NCBI RefSeq assembly: GCF_021044775.1
Contig: NZ_JAJNOQ010000003.1
Coordinates: forward strand, 186,001-250,000
Source: Paraeggerthella hominis
GTDB taxonomy: Bacteria; Actinomycetota; Coriobacteriia; Coriobacteriales; Eggerthellaceae
Reading direction: 5' to 3'
DNA: 64,000 nucleotides
Shown here: positions 43,388-52,602 of the stretch, piece by piece
How the letters are laid out: every line of letters starts with the position of its first letter
Position numbering within the stretch: the stretch's first letter is position 1
Position numbers and translations under genes: made by a program
Notes under the pieces: generated by a model
Told to the model about the DNA's origin: nothing
Databases searched by the model: none
The model's input: the letters and a program-made list of their open reading frames with translations, nothing else

Positions 43388-46300
43388 ATGTACACCGTTG
43401 GCATCGACATCGGCGCATCGTCGGTGAAACTCGTGGCGCTTACGGACGCTGAGGAGCTTGCGTGGCGCGAAAGCCGCCTGCATCGCGGGGCCGCGCTCGC
43501 GTGCCTGCGCGATATGCTGGCCGTTTTGGCGTCCAAGCTGCCGGAGAGCGAGTGCGCGGGCTGGGCCGCCGCCGGATCGGGGGCGGCGGCGCTGCGGGGC
43601 ATCGATCCCGCTTGCCTTATGCTGGAAGAAGTGCCGGCGGTGTGCCAAGGCGCGCAGTTTCTGGCGCCCGAGGCGCGCTCGGTCATCGAGATAGGCGGGC
43701 AGTCGGCGCTGTTCGTTACGGGCGTCGGGTCGGGGCAGGTGCCTCAGTTCGCCATGAACGAAAGCTGCGCGGCGGGCACGGGGTCGTTTTTCGAGGACCA
43801 GATGGAGCGATTGGGGCTTGCCCTGGAGGAGTACTCGGATCTGGTGGAGGGCGCGGTTTCGGTGCCGCGCATCTCCGGGCGCTGCGCGGTGTTCGCAAAA
43901 ACCGACATCATCCATCACCAGCAGGAGGGCGCGTCGGTGCAGGACATTCTGCTGGGTCTGTGCTTCGCCATGGTGAAAAGCTACAAGGCCACCATCGTGC
44001 GCGGGCTGCCCGTGGCGCGCCCGGTGGCGCTTTCCGGCGGCGTTTTGGCGAACCGCGGGGTGGTTCGGGCGGTGCGCGAGGTGTTCGAGCTTGGAGAAGG
44101 CGAGCTTTTGCACGCGCCCGACCATCTGTTTTTCCAAGCGGCGGGCGCGGCGCGCGAGGCCCGGGCGCAAGGCGGGCGCACGCTTTCCGGCAAAGACGGC
44201 TGCCGCCCCCTTGCGATAGGCGATCTTGCCGCGCGGTTGGCTGAGCATACGGTCGTCGACGACCTGCCCCGGCTGCGCGCGCTGCCGTCCGTGCCGGTCG
44301 AGGCGAGGCCCGGGTTTCGGCTGCGCCCGCGGCCCTGGTCGGCTTTGACGGGCGAGCCGGTGGACTGCGCGCTGGGAATCGACGTGGGGTCCACGTCGAC
44401 GAACCTGGTGCTGCTGGACGCACGGGGCGCGTTGCTGGACGCGCAGTACCTGCGCACGCGCGGCGACGCGCGACGGGCGGTGCGCGAGGGCTTGGACTCG
44501 CTTGCGAAGCGCCTGGGCTCCGCCGTTCGCGTGACGGCCGTGGGCGTGACGGGTTCGGGGCGCAGCATGATCGGGAAGATGGTTGGCGCCGATGCCGTAC
44601 GCGACGAGATCACTGCGCAAGCGCGCGCGGCCGTGGCTGCCGACGCGCGGGTTGACACCGTGTTCGAGATAGGGGGCCAGGACTCCAAGTACGTCAGCTT
44701 GAAGGACGGGCGGGTGGCCGATTTCCAAATGAACAAGATATGCGCGGCGGGCACCGGGTCGTTCGTCGAGGAGCAGGCTGCGCGCCTGGGCATCGAGCTT
44801 GCCGACTACGGGCCGCTGGCGCTGTCCTCGAAGGCACCTATTGACCTGGGGGAACGCTGTACGGTGTTCGTGGAAACAGCCATCAACGCGGCTTTGGCGA
44901 AAGGTGCGTCGACGGCCGATGTGGCGGCGGGCCTGTGCTTGTCGGTGGTGCGCAACTACCTGCATCGCGTGGTGGGAACCAAGCCGGTGGGCGCCCATGT
45001 GGTGCTGCAGGGCGGCGTGGCCTACAACCCCGGCATCGTGGCCGCGTTCAAGGCGCACCTGGGCGACGCCCTTTCGGTGTCGCCGTGGTTCGCCGTGTCG
45101 GGCGCGGTGGGCGCGGCCTTGCTCGCGCAGGAGGCCGGGGCGGAGGCCACGGCGTTTCGCGGGTTCGACCTGACGCGCGCGCCGCAGGCTTCGAGGGCCG
45201 TCGACCGCGCGTCCGTCGAGGAGAATCGTCGGTTCTTTCGCAAGGTCGACGAGTTGTTCTTGGAGGGGTACGACGCCCGTATCGATCCGCCCAAGCAAAC
45301 GGTGGGCATTCCGCGCTGCCTTATGCTGCACAAGCTGTTTCCCCTGGCAAACGCGTTCTTCAAGCAGTTGGGCTACAACGTGCTGCTGTCCGATGCGACC
45401 GACGAGGAAACGGTGCGCCTCTCCCAGCAGACGGCTCAAGGGGAGACATGCTATCCCGTGAAGCTCGTCCACGGCCATCTGGAGCAGTTGGCGCGGCGCG
45501 GCGTGGACTACGTGTTCATGCCGGCGGTGCGCGCGATTCGCCACGTCTCTTCCAAGGTTGCGCACAACTACGCGTGCCCCTACATGCAGTCGGCGCCGAT
45601 GCTGGCGGCCAAGGAGCTTGACTTCGAGGGCCGCGGCATTCGCCTTTTGAGCCCGGTACTGGACATGGATTTCGGGCAGCAGGCCGTTGCCGAAGCGCTG
45701 CTGGGCGTGGGCGTGCAGCTGGGAAAGGAGCCGCGCGAAACCGCCCGCGCCATGCTGGCGGGCGGTTTCGCGGTGCAGGAGTTCACGCGCAAGACCGAAG
45801 AGCTGGGAGAGCAGCTGCTGGGTTCGCTCGGCCCCGACGAGCGCGTGCTCGTGCTGATCACTCGCAACTACGGCATTGTCGATCCGGCGCTCAACATGGG
45901 CATTCCCGATGCGCTCCTGGACCGTGGCCGGAAGGTGATCACGGTGAGCCACCTGCATGCGCATGACGTGGACGTGTCGCAGGATCATCCGGGGCTGTAC
46001 TGGCCGTTCGGGCAGCATATCGTGTCGGGCGCGAAGCTGGTGCGCCGCGATCCGCGCCTCTTCGCGGTGTACCTGACCAATCACGGGTGCGGCCCGGACA
46101 CCATGGTGAGCCACCTGTTTCGCGAGGAGATGGGCGACAAGCCCTACCTGCATATCGAGACCGACGAGCATTCTTCGCAGGTGGGGGTCGTGACGCGCAT
46201 CGAGGCGTTTTTGAACGCGATCGACCACTACGAGCCGCGCGACGAGCGCGCGCTTCCCCTGGCGGGCCGTCCGTACGAGGCGCTGCACGAGACGCTCGAC

Positions 46301-47350
46301 GCGCAGCGGGTTGTTGCGCTGCCGTCGTTCGGGGCGTGGGGGCCCCTGATGGGCGGATGGCTGGAGAGGCGCGGCCTGCGCGTGGAATTGCTGGAACCCG
46401 ACGACGCGGCTGTGGCCGCCGGACGTGCGCGCAGCGCTTCGAAGGAGTATCTGTCGTTCACGGCGCTGTTGGGGATGTCGTTGCGGGCGGCTGCGAAAGC
46501 CTCGGCGGAACGTGCCGGTGCGAGCGGCTTGCAGCTGCTGCTGCCTTCGACGGAAGGCGCCGAGGCCGACGGGCAGTACGACCGCGTGATCCGCGCCGTC
46601 TTGGACGAGGAAGGGGCGGCCGACGCGAAGCTGGTTGCGCCGATCCTCGATCAGCTGCCTTGGTCGATGCCCGATCCCGAGGGCTTCTTCCTGCATCTTT
46701 TGGCCGGCGACGTAGCCTACGCGGCCGACCAGGACGATCGTCAAGAGGTGCTGGACGGGTTCCTGCGCGATGGCGTGACGTTCGAGCGCGTATGCGCCGC
46801 GGCCCGCCGAGCGGGGACTGCGGCCGAAGGGGGTTCGCGCCGCGCCCGCAAAACGCTTGCGCTGGTGGGCGAGTGGCCTTTGGTGTATGCCGATCAGCTG
46901 ACGGGCGGACGCTGGGAGGGCCTTGAACGCGCAGGGTATCGCCTGGTGCGCATGCCGCTGTCCGAGTACCTGTGGTTTCTGTGGCGCGATGCGCGTCAGC
47001 CCGACGAGCTGCTGGCGGCCTTCGCCGCGCAGATGGCCGAAGTGCATCGTTCGTTGGGCTGCGCCTCGCCGTTTTGCGCCAGCTTGGACGACCTGCGGAT
47101 TGCGGCTGACGAGGCGCTGGGGGGCTATCGAGGCGCGAACGGAAGGTACCGAGCGGCTAAGGCGCGCTTGGCGGCGCGTGAGGCGGACGGCGTGATAGCG
47201 GTGTCGTCGATGTACGAGAACACCGGCATCGTGCTCAAGCTGCTCGACGATGCCGACGACCTTGCGGCTCCCGTGCTGCACGTGTCGTTCGACGGCGCGC
47301 TTGACCAGGGCATCGACGAGCGCTTGCGGTCGTTTCTCTACTACGTGTGA
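43388..47350 (+). CDS. Fused double acyl-CoA dehydratase activase / DUF2229 / HgdB-like reductase
   Basis: This 1320-aa protein joins two ASKHA-fold activase domains (BcrAD/BadFG type) to a C-terminal reductase-like part. Activase 1 (residues 1-270) has GIDIGASSVK, ESCAAGTGS and SGRCAVFAK; activase 2 (about 325-590) has GIDVGSTSTN, KICAAGTGS and GERCTVFVE. Each thus keeps both cysteines that bridge a [4Fe-4S] cluster in a dimer. The C-terminal part (about 635 onward) is DUF2229/HgdB-like with cysteines in PRCL, GETCYPVK, YACPYMQ and NHGCGPD, probable Fe-S ligands as in double-cubane-cluster proteins. Such enzymes use ATP to drive low-potential electron transfer. Substrate unknown; the linked importer suggests an imported small molecule. 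Confidence 0.85.
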   Translation: MYTVGIDIGASSVKLVALTDAEELAWRESRLHRGAALACLRDMLAVLASKLPESECAGWAAAGSGAAALRGIDPACLMLEEVPAVCQGAQFLAPEARSVIEIGGQSALFVTGVGSGQVPQFAMNESCAAGTGSFFEDQMERLGLALEEYSDLVEGAVSVPRISGRCAVFAKTDIIHHQQEGASVQDILLGLCFAMVKSYKATIVRGLPVARPVALSGGVLANRGVVRAVREVFELGEGELLHAPDHLFFQAAGAAREARAQGGRTLSGKDGCRPLAIGDLAARLAEHTVVDDLPRLRALPSVPVEARPGFRLRPRPWSALTGEPVDCALGIDVGSTSTNLVLLDARGALLDAQYLRTRGDARRAVREGLDSLAKRLGSAVRVTAVGVTGSGRSMIGKMVGADAVRDEITAQARAAVAADARVDTVFEIGGQDSKYVSLKDGRVADFQMNKICAAGTGSFVEEQAARLGIELADYGPLALSSKAPIDLGERCTVFVETAINAALAKGASTADVAAGLCLSVVRNYLHRVVGTKPVGAHVVLQGGVAYNPGIVAAFKAHLGDALSVSPWFAVSGAVGAALLAQEAGAEATAFRGFDLTRAPQASRAVDRASVEENRRFFRKVDELFLEGYDARIDPPKQTVGIPRCLMLHKLFPLANAFFKQLGYNVLLSDATDEETVRLSQQTAQGETCYPVKLVHGHLEQLARRGVDYVFMPAVRAIRHVSSKVAHNYACPYMQSAPMLAAKELDFEGRGIRLLSPVLDMDFGQQAVAEALLGVGVQLGKEPRETARAMLAGGFAVQEFTRKTEELGEQLLGSLGPDERVLVLITRNYGIVDPALNMGIPDALLDRGRKVITVSHLHAHDVDVSQDHPGLYWPFGQHIVSGAKLVRRDPRLFAVYLTNHGCGPDTMVSHLFREEMGDKPYLHIETDEHSSQVGVVTRIEAFLNAIDHYEPRDERALPLAGRPYEALHETLDAQRVVALPSFGAWGPLMGGWLERRGLRVELLEPDDAAVAAGRARSASKEYLSFTALLGMSLRAAAKASAERAGASGLQLLLPSTEGAEADGQYDRVIRAVLDEEGAADAKLVAPILDQLPWSMPDPEGFFLHLLAGDVAYAADQDDRQEVLDGFLRDGVTFERVCAAARRAGTAAEGGSRRARKTLALVGEWPLVYADQLTGGRWEGLERAGYRLVRMPLSEYLWFLWRDARQPDELLAAFAAQMAEVHRSLGCASPFCASLDDLRIAADEALGGYRGANGRYRAAKARLAAREADGVIAVSSMYENTGIVLKLLDDADDLAAPVLHVSFDGALDQGIDERLRSFLYYV

Positions 47351-47397
47351 GGAGCGGCTGCGAAACGCGCGGCTTCCCGGGCTGACCTCAGTCCTGC

Positions 47398-47431
47398 GAC
47401 CGGCGGCGGGATCCAGGCCCCGCCGCCGGTC
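47398..47431. terminator. Bidirectional hairpin between the activase and MacB-type genes
   Basis: GACCGGCGGCGGG (47398-47410) pairs perfectly with CCCGCCGCCGGTC (47419-47431) around an 8-nt loop between convergent genes. It has no U tract. Confidence 0.7.
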
Positions 47432-47436
47432 GGGGC

Positions 47437-49872
47437 TTACTCCTGCGCTTTGAGCGCCAGGGCAAGCGGGACGCGCTTGATGCGCCTGGTGTGCAGAAAC
47501 GCCACGACGGCGTACGTGGCAACGCCGATTGCCGCGATAAGCGCCAGGCGGTCGGCGGGCGCGTACGCCTCCATGTTGCCCCCGTATCCCGCGAGGGCAG
47601 CTCTGATCAGCGTCGATATACCCAGGACAACCAGGGGCAGGGATGCAAGGAGCGAGGCGATCACCACGGTTGTGATGGAATGCAGGTACAGCTTGTTGAT
47701 CTCGCGGTTTCGGTAGCCGAACACCTTCATGTACGAAATGCTGCGCGCGCTTCGATCCAGCACCGTTTTCGTGAGCAGGTACATGAGCACCAGGTAGACA
47801 AGCGTGGCCGCTGCCGTCATCATGTCCATCACATGGCCCATCGAGTCTTGCATCTGGGCGCTGATCTTGTCCATGTCGGCAGGGGCAAGATCGCTTGCCA
47901 GATAGCGTTCGTCCAGGTTGAGGCTTTCGTTCGACACGTATCCGTTGAAATAGCCGGCATCGTTGCCGAACAGCTCGTTGAAGTCCTCGATGCTCAAGAA
48001 CACCGCCATGCACGAGGAGCTGCCCCAAAGCGAGCTGGGGGTCAGCTCGTAGGCTGCGCCGTCGAACTTGTTCGAGAACGTTTGCGGCTCTCCGGGTTTC
48101 AGCCCGCATTTCTGCGCCAATCCGCGTCCTACGGCCACCTTTCCCTCGCCGACGTCGACGTCGTTCCAGTAGCGGGATCCTTCCGCGATGCCGTACACGA
48201 CGACCTCTTCGTTCCCCTGTGTCAAGCGGGCGGTTTCCAGGCGCCCTGCGGCGAACTTCTCGGCCTGCTCGATGACGCTGCGGTCGTTCGGCTTCACGTT
48301 GACGGGGTGGGCTCCTTCCTGCACCGTCGAAGCTTTTTGCGCGAGCGCGGCAAGCTCGATCGGGTCCATGGCTTCAAGTTGGGACTGCTCGGTTGCGGCC
48401 AGCGCGGTCGCGGCTGCGAACGCCTCGCGCTCGTCGTCGGTCGCGTCGATTTCGAGCGGCGCCTTGAGCAGGTACTGGTGCTCGGCCACCAGATCGTTGC
48501 GCAGGGAATCGGCGTAGTGCTCGATGGTGGGCATCATGCACAGCCCGAACAACAGCAGCATGCTGGCGAACGCGATCCCCACGAACAGCGTGGCGAAGTG
48601 CGAAAGGTTGCGCAGGAACACGCGCAGCCTGAACCGCGCCGAAAAGCCAAGGCGCTCGGGAAGCTTCAGGGTTGCGCGCATGCCGGCCTTCGCCGTTTCG
48701 CGCCGTAGGAACATGAGCGGCGTGCAGCGCATCTTGCGCGCCAGCCCGACGGACGTGATTGCCATGAGCAGGAAAAACGGGATGACGGTGGTCAATCCGA
48801 AGGCGCGCCAGCTCCAGGCGGCAACGTAGGGCGGCAGGCTGTAGCTGTTGTAGTACAGGCCTTTCATGGGGTCGACCATGACGGTGTATCCCAGTACGTT
48901 GCCCGCCACGGCCGCCGCCAGGCCTACCAAGCAAGGCAGCGCCAGGTAATGCGCGATCAGCTCGCGTTTGCGGTATCCCGAAGCCAGAAGCGTGCCGATG
49001 ACGGCGCTCTCTTCGTCGATGGCGGCCGAGGTCAGCACCACGAACACGAACGCCATGATGACGATGAGCAGAAACAGCATGGTCTCCCAGGTGACCTGAT
49101 CGCCCGCCACGTCTTCGGCGGCGTAGGTGATCCCTTGGTTCGACGCGGCGTCCACCAGATCGGTCAGCAGGGCTCCGTGGCTGGCCAGCGCATCGGCGAT
49201 GTCCTGCTCGGCGTCGATGCGCTCGGGCAGGGGCAAGGCGCGGTCGTCGAACAGGAAGGAGTAGACGTGGGAAACGCTCGCGCCTTCGAAGGACGCGAAC
49301 GCGGCTCGGTCCACAACGGCGGTGCCGAACGTGAGCGTGTTCATGACGAAATCGGAGTTCTTTTCGAAAAGAGCCGCGTAGTCGGGAAGCGTCATGATGC
49401 CCGACACGGTCAGATCCCGCCCGCCCACGCGCACCGTATCGCCCGTTTCGATGCGGGCATGCTCCGCGAAGGTCCGATCGAGCGCGATCTCGTCGGCTCC
49501 CTGCGGGGCTTCGCCCTGCGCGTAGGCGGCCTCGTTGAAGCCGTTGCGGTTGAGGTGCACGCGCACCGTGGCGCTCGGTGCGTCGTCGCGCTCGAGCGGC
49601 AGGTCGTAGCTGAAGTTCTCGTGCACGGACGCGCCCAGGTCCTCGACGGCCGCAAGCGCTTCGGCGGGCGCTTCCCGGCTTGTTGTGAAGCGCCCGTCCT
49701 CGACGGCGTAGGCGTCGCGCATGCCGTCGGTGATGCGCTCGATGCTGCTGGCTGCTGCAAGGAAGCCGGACACGAGCGTGATGGAGATGGTCATGAGCAG
49801 GAAGATGCCCAGGTACCTGCCGAAGTTGTGCCTGAGCTCGCGCGGAAGGCGGCGGACAAGAGGGGTTGCCAT
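47437..49872 (-). CDS. FtsX/MacB-type ABC transporter permease
   Basis: The 811-aa permease has an N-terminal membrane span (YLGIFLLMTISITLVSGFLAA, about 20-40), a large extracytoplasmic domain (to about 265), a group of spans (about 268-390), a second outer domain and a last three-span group near the C-terminus. This is the duplicated FtsX arrangement of mechanotransmission (MacB-class) transporters, which move lipids, peptides or toxins or drive envelope processes rather than importing solutes. It is downstream of its ATPase by 7 nt. A DtxR-like box precedes the operon. Confidence 0.86.
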   Translation of the reverse strand: MATPLVRRLPRELRHNFGRYLGIFLLMTISITLVSGFLAAASSIERITDGMRDAYAVEDGRFTTSREAPAEALAAVEDLGASVHENFSYDLPLERDDAPSATVRVHLNRNGFNEAAYAQGEAPQGADEIALDRTFAEHARIETGDTVRVGGRDLTVSGIMTLPDYAALFEKNSDFVMNTLTFGTAVVDRAAFASFEGASVSHVYSFLFDDRALPLPERIDAEQDIADALASHGALLTDLVDAASNQGITYAAEDVAGDQVTWETMLFLLIVIMAFVFVVLTSAAIDEESAVIGTLLASGYRKRELIAHYLALPCLVGLAAAVAGNVLGYTVMVDPMKGLYYNSYSLPPYVAAWSWRAFGLTTVIPFFLLMAITSVGLARKMRCTPLMFLRRETAKAGMRATLKLPERLGFSARFRLRVFLRNLSHFATLFVGIAFASMLLLFGLCMMPTIEHYADSLRNDLVAEHQYLLKAPLEIDATDDEREAFAAATALAATEQSQLEAMDPIELAALAQKASTVQEGAHPVNVKPNDRSVIEQAEKFAAGRLETARLTQGNEEVVVYGIAEGSRYWNDVDVGEGKVAVGRGLAQKCGLKPGEPQTFSNKFDGAAYELTPSSLWGSSSCMAVFLSIEDFNELFGNDAGYFNGYVSNESLNLDERYLASDLAPADMDKISAQMQDSMGHVMDMMTAAATLVYLVLMYLLTKTVLDRSARSISYMKVFGYRNREINKLYLHSITTVVIASLLASLPLVVLGISTLIRAALAGYGGNMEAYAPADRLALIAAIGVATYAVVAFLHTRRIKRVPLALALKAQE

Positions 49873-49879
49873 GGCGCGC

Positions 49880-50689
49880 CTACCATTCCAGATCGCGCGC
49901 AGCGAGCACCTGCTGGTTGCGCGCGTCTTCGGCCAGGACCCCGTCGCGCAGCCGTAGGACGCGATGGGCCATGTGCCTGATAGCGTCGTTGTGCGTGACG
50001 ATGACGATGGTGCAGCCGTAGTCGCGGTTGACCCGTTCCATCAACTCAAGTATCTCTTTCGAGGTTTGATAGTCCAACGCGCCCGTCGGCTCGTCGCACA
50101 GCAGCAGGCGAGGGTTTTTCACGAGCGCGCGCCCGATCGCGCAACGCTGCTGCTGCCCGCCCGATATCTGGCGCGGGAACTTTCCGCGATGGTCCCATAG
50201 CCCCAGCGAATGCAGCAGGTCGTCAAGGGGAAGCGGGCTTGCGCTGAGATGGCGGCACACCTCGATGTTCTCGCGCACGGTCAGGTCGGGGATCAGATTG
50301 TAGAACTGGAACACGAATCCCAGCTCGCGTCGGCGGTACTCGCCAAGCTCCTTGTCGGAAAGGCCGGTCAGCTCAACGCCTCCCACGCGGATGGAGCCCG
50401 AGTCGGCCGGCTCCAGCCCGCCTACCAGGTTGAGGAACGTGGACTTTCCCGAGCCCGAAGGCCCGAGCAGCGCGCATACGGCGCCCTGTTCGATGGTCGT
50501 GGCAATGTCCGAGAGCACGGTGGCGCGCGCTTCGCCTTCTCCGTAGTGCTTGCAAAGGCCGTCGACCGACAGGAAGACGGGGTCGATCGCCGGGCGTTCG
50601 CGGCGTTCGTCGGAGTCGGCGTCTTGCGCCTTGCGGTTTTCGTGGGGGTCGTGCTTCTTCGGGGGGAAGAAGGCTGCTTGGTTGGACAT
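49880..50689 (-). CDS. MacB/LolD-type ABC transporter ATPase
   Basis: The 269-aa ATPase partners the FtsX-type permease. It has Walker A GPSGSGKST (about residue 77), the LolD/MacB pattern FQFYNLIPDLTVRENIE (about 130), signature ISGGQQQRCAIGRALV and Walker B LLLCDEPTGALD. A 40-residue hydrophilic lead (KHDPHENRKAQDADSDERRE) precedes the domain. Start ATG 50689 is on the minus strand; a DtxR-like site lies 35-53 nt upstream. No accessory membrane-fusion protein is present, so it may act without an outer partner, as expected in a Gram-positive cell. Confidence 0.9.
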   Translation of the reverse strand: MSNQAAFFPPKKHDPHENRKAQDADSDERRERPAIDPVFLSVDGLCKHYGEGEARATVLSDIATTIEQGAVCALLGPSGSGKSTFLNLVGGLEPADSGSIRVGGVELTGLSDKELGEYRRRELGFVFQFYNLIPDLTVRENIEVCRHLSASPLPLDDLLHSLGLWDHRGKFPRQISGGQQQRCAIGRALVKNPRLLLCDEPTGALDYQTSKEILELMERVNRDYGCTIVIVTHNDAIRHMAHRVLRLRDGVLAEDARNQQVLAARDLEW

Positions 50690-50723
50690 GGGTTCTCGTT
50701 TCCCTGCGTGAGCGGCTTATAAG

Positions 50724-50742
50724 TTTACTAAGGCTAACATTT
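50724..50742 (-). promoter_or_regulatory. DtxR-like box before the MacB-type operon
   Basis: On the plus strand the site reads TTTACTAAGGCTAACATTT. AGGCTAAC matches the right half of a DtxR box; about 12 of 19 positions agree overall. It is 35-53 nt upstream of the ATPase start codon, the usual operator position. Confidence 0.5.
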
Positions 50743-50834
50743 ACCACAACGGAGGGGGAAACACAACGACAAGGGGGAATACGGGCGCGCGCAGCGCCTT
50801 GCTCGGCCGAGGAGGGCTCTGCGGCGCGGTGGAG

Positions 50835-50933
50835 GGCGGCGCGGGTCGGGCGGGTTGCGGGCCGCGCGCTCGGAAGGCGGTGCGATCGAGCGAGCTTCGT
50901 CGCGTGCCGGGGAGGCGGCGCGGGTCGGGCGGG
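50835..50933. repeat. Two copies of a 20-nt G-rich direct repeat
   Basis: GGCGGCGCGGGTCGGGCGGG occurs at 50835-50854 and 50914-50933, 79 bp apart, in the non-coding gap (50743-51013) upstream of the rhomboid gene. The gap is extremely GC-rich and holds no supported gene. Confidence 0.6.
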
Positions 50934-51013
50934 GACCGCGCGCGGCGCGCAGCGGTGAAACCGTGTTTTTGCCTCAACGGAAACGCGAAGGCTGCGTTGT
51001 CGCGCAAGCGACG

Positions 51014-51022
51014 TGGTAGGAT
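51014..51022 (+). promoter_or_regulatory. Extended -10 promoter for the rhomboid gene
   Basis: TGG-TAGGAT is an extended -10; TTGTCG (50997-51002) lies only 14 bp upstream. The start codon is 45 nt downstream. Confidence 0.4.
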
Positions 51023-51066
51023 TTCCCCTGAACCATGATCGAATTGCCGCATGCGAGGAGCAGCCA

Positions 51067-51855
51067 GTGCCGGAAAACCAGAACAACGTGCCGAACCCGA
51101 CCAAAACCGTGATCGACGACGAGCAGTTGAAGCGGATGCTCAATCAAAGCGAGCCGTCCTTTTTCGAGCGAAACCGGTTTCGCATGGTCACGCTTATCCT
51201 GATCGTCCTCAACGTGATCGTGTTCGCGGTGGAGGCGGTGCTTTCGGGGTTCCGCGTGAACGTGTCGACGTCGGTGCTCGTGCAGATGGGCGCCATGTAC
51301 GCGCCGTGGATGCAGTCGGCGGCCGACCTGTACCGGTTCGTGACGCCGATGTTCTTGCACATGGACCTCATGCACCTGGGGTTCAACATGGTTGCGCTCT
51401 ACAGCGTGGGCGAAGTGCTCGAACGCGTGCTGGGCAAAGGGAACTTCCTGGCGCTGTACTTCATCGGCGGCATCACGGGCAACGCGGTGTCCTACGCCGC
51501 CGACGTGTTCCTAGGCGGTGGCTCGACGGTGAGCGCCGGCGCTTCTACCAGCGTGTTCGGCCTGTTCGTGGCCGTAGCCCTGCTGGGTTTGCTGCACAAG
51601 GGGAATCGCTCGATGTTCGCGCAGTACAGCAAGGGCATGCTGGGCATCATCGCGGTGAACGTCGCGTACACGTTCTTGGTGCCGGGAATCTCCGTGAGCG
51701 GGCACTTGGGCGGCGCGCTGGGCGGCCTGGTGGCCATGTTCATGGTGCCGGCGAAAAGCCTGCGCGTGCCCACCGTCGCGCGGGTGGCCGTGGGGGTTCT
51801 GTGGGTGGCTTCGCTGGTTTGGCTGCTGGCATCGCAGGGGCTGCTTTCCTTGTAG
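51067..51855 (+). CDS. Rhomboid-family intramembrane serine protease
   Basis: The 262-aa protein has about six membrane spans after a 40-residue cytoplasmic lead. The catalytic Ser is in GASTSVFGLFVA (about residue 162) and the His in SGHLGGALGGLVA (about 217); HMDLMHLGFNM (about 100) supplies the family's conserved histidine/asparagine segment. These residues indicate an active protease cleaving membrane-spanning substrates. The GTG at 51067 follows GAGGAG; an upstream ATG at 51013 overlaps the predicted -10 and was rejected. It is monocistronic; no substrate is evident. Confidence 0.9.
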   Translation: MPENQNNVPNPTKTVIDDEQLKRMLNQSEPSFFERNRFRMVTLILIVLNVIVFAVEAVLSGFRVNVSTSVLVQMGAMYAPWMQSAADLYRFVTPMFLHMDLMHLGFNMVALYSVGEVLERVLGKGNFLALYFIGGITGNAVSYAADVFLGGGSTVSAGASTSVFGLFVAVALLGLLHKGNRSMFAQYSKGMLGIIAVNVAYTFLVPGISVSGHLGGALGGLVAMFMVPAKSLRVPTVARVAVGVLWVASLVWLLASQGLLSL

Positions 51856-51945
51856 GGCGCGCACTGGCTTTCGGGAGGGTTTGCCCGACGTTCGCCGGCA
51901 TGCGCCGACGTTCGCCGACGCCCGGAGGCGCGGCTTGCCGCCGCG

Positions 51946-52602
51946 CTATGCCAGGAACAGCTTGCGAACCTCGTCCATCAGCTGCTTTCGCATGAACACG
52001 AGCAGTCCCAGCAAGAACACGCTTGCTGCGAGCGCGCTCGAAAGCGCGGGGATCTCCCAGGTGGTAAGCCCCAGCGCGATGAGCGCAAGGGGAACCAGCC
52101 CCAGCACCACGTCGAAGAGCAGGTACTTCGCGTACCCGGCCACGAACGTGTCTTTGAACACGGCCACGAGCACCGTGTCGAACACCAGCGCCACCAGGCA
52201 TATTCCCGGTATGACGAACGTGGTGACCAGCGTGTTTCCCGTGACCAGAAACCATGCTGCCGCAATGCCCAGCAAAATGAGGAAGTAGCGTACCACCACG
52301 CGCAAAAAGTCCGGCGAATGCGCAAGGATGTTGCGTACGAACAGGTAGTTCACCACCAACGCCACGCACACCGAAACCACGATGTCGCCCGGAAGCGACA
52401 GCATTCGTCCCAGAAACGCCATCACCAAAAGGCATGCTCCGCTCACGAAGGCCAAGACGCCAAGGGCCATGGCTCCCGACTTGCGCACTTCGTTTCGCGG
52501 AAACGCCGACGGCGTTGCCGTTCCGGCAAGCTCGGCTTGGCACAAGGGACAGCGATCGAGGTCGCCGGTGAATTCGACGCGGCACTTCTCGCAACGTCTC
52601 AC
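51946..52602 (-). CDS. Zinc-ribbon polytopic membrane protein (DUF6320-like)
   Basis: The 218-aa protein begins with a zinc ribbon (CEKC ... CPLC, residues 4-21) followed by a short linker and about six hydrophobic spans, ending in a basic tail. It resembles DUF6320 proteins, whose role is unknown. It is the last gene of a minus-strand operon with a condensation-like acyltransferase (4-nt overlap) and an alpha/beta hydrolase, so it may help with the membrane product of those enzymes. No catalytic residues are recognised. Confidence 0.75.
   Translation of the reverse strand: MRRCEKCRVEFTGDLDRCPLCQAELAGTATPSAFPRNEVRKSGAMALGVLAFVSGACLLVMAFLGRMLSLPGDIVVSVCVALVVNYLFVRNILAHSPDFLRVVVRYFLILLGIAAAWFLVTGNTLVTTFVIPGICLVALVFDTVLVAVFKDTFVAGYAKYLLFDVVLGLVPLALIALGLTTWEIPALSSALAASVFLLGLLVFMRKQLMDEVRKLFLA

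Noticed and set aside
43334..48109. Long open frame antisense to the activase gene
   Set aside because: It shadows the 1320-aa activase and part of the FtsX gene, and the product is Arg/His/Gln-rich without motifs.
50835..50933. Origin or phage attachment site at the 20-nt direct repeats
   Set aside because: Two G-rich copies in a GC-rich gap can arise by chance or slippage; there is no integrase, DnaA box cluster or AT-rich unwinding region beside them.
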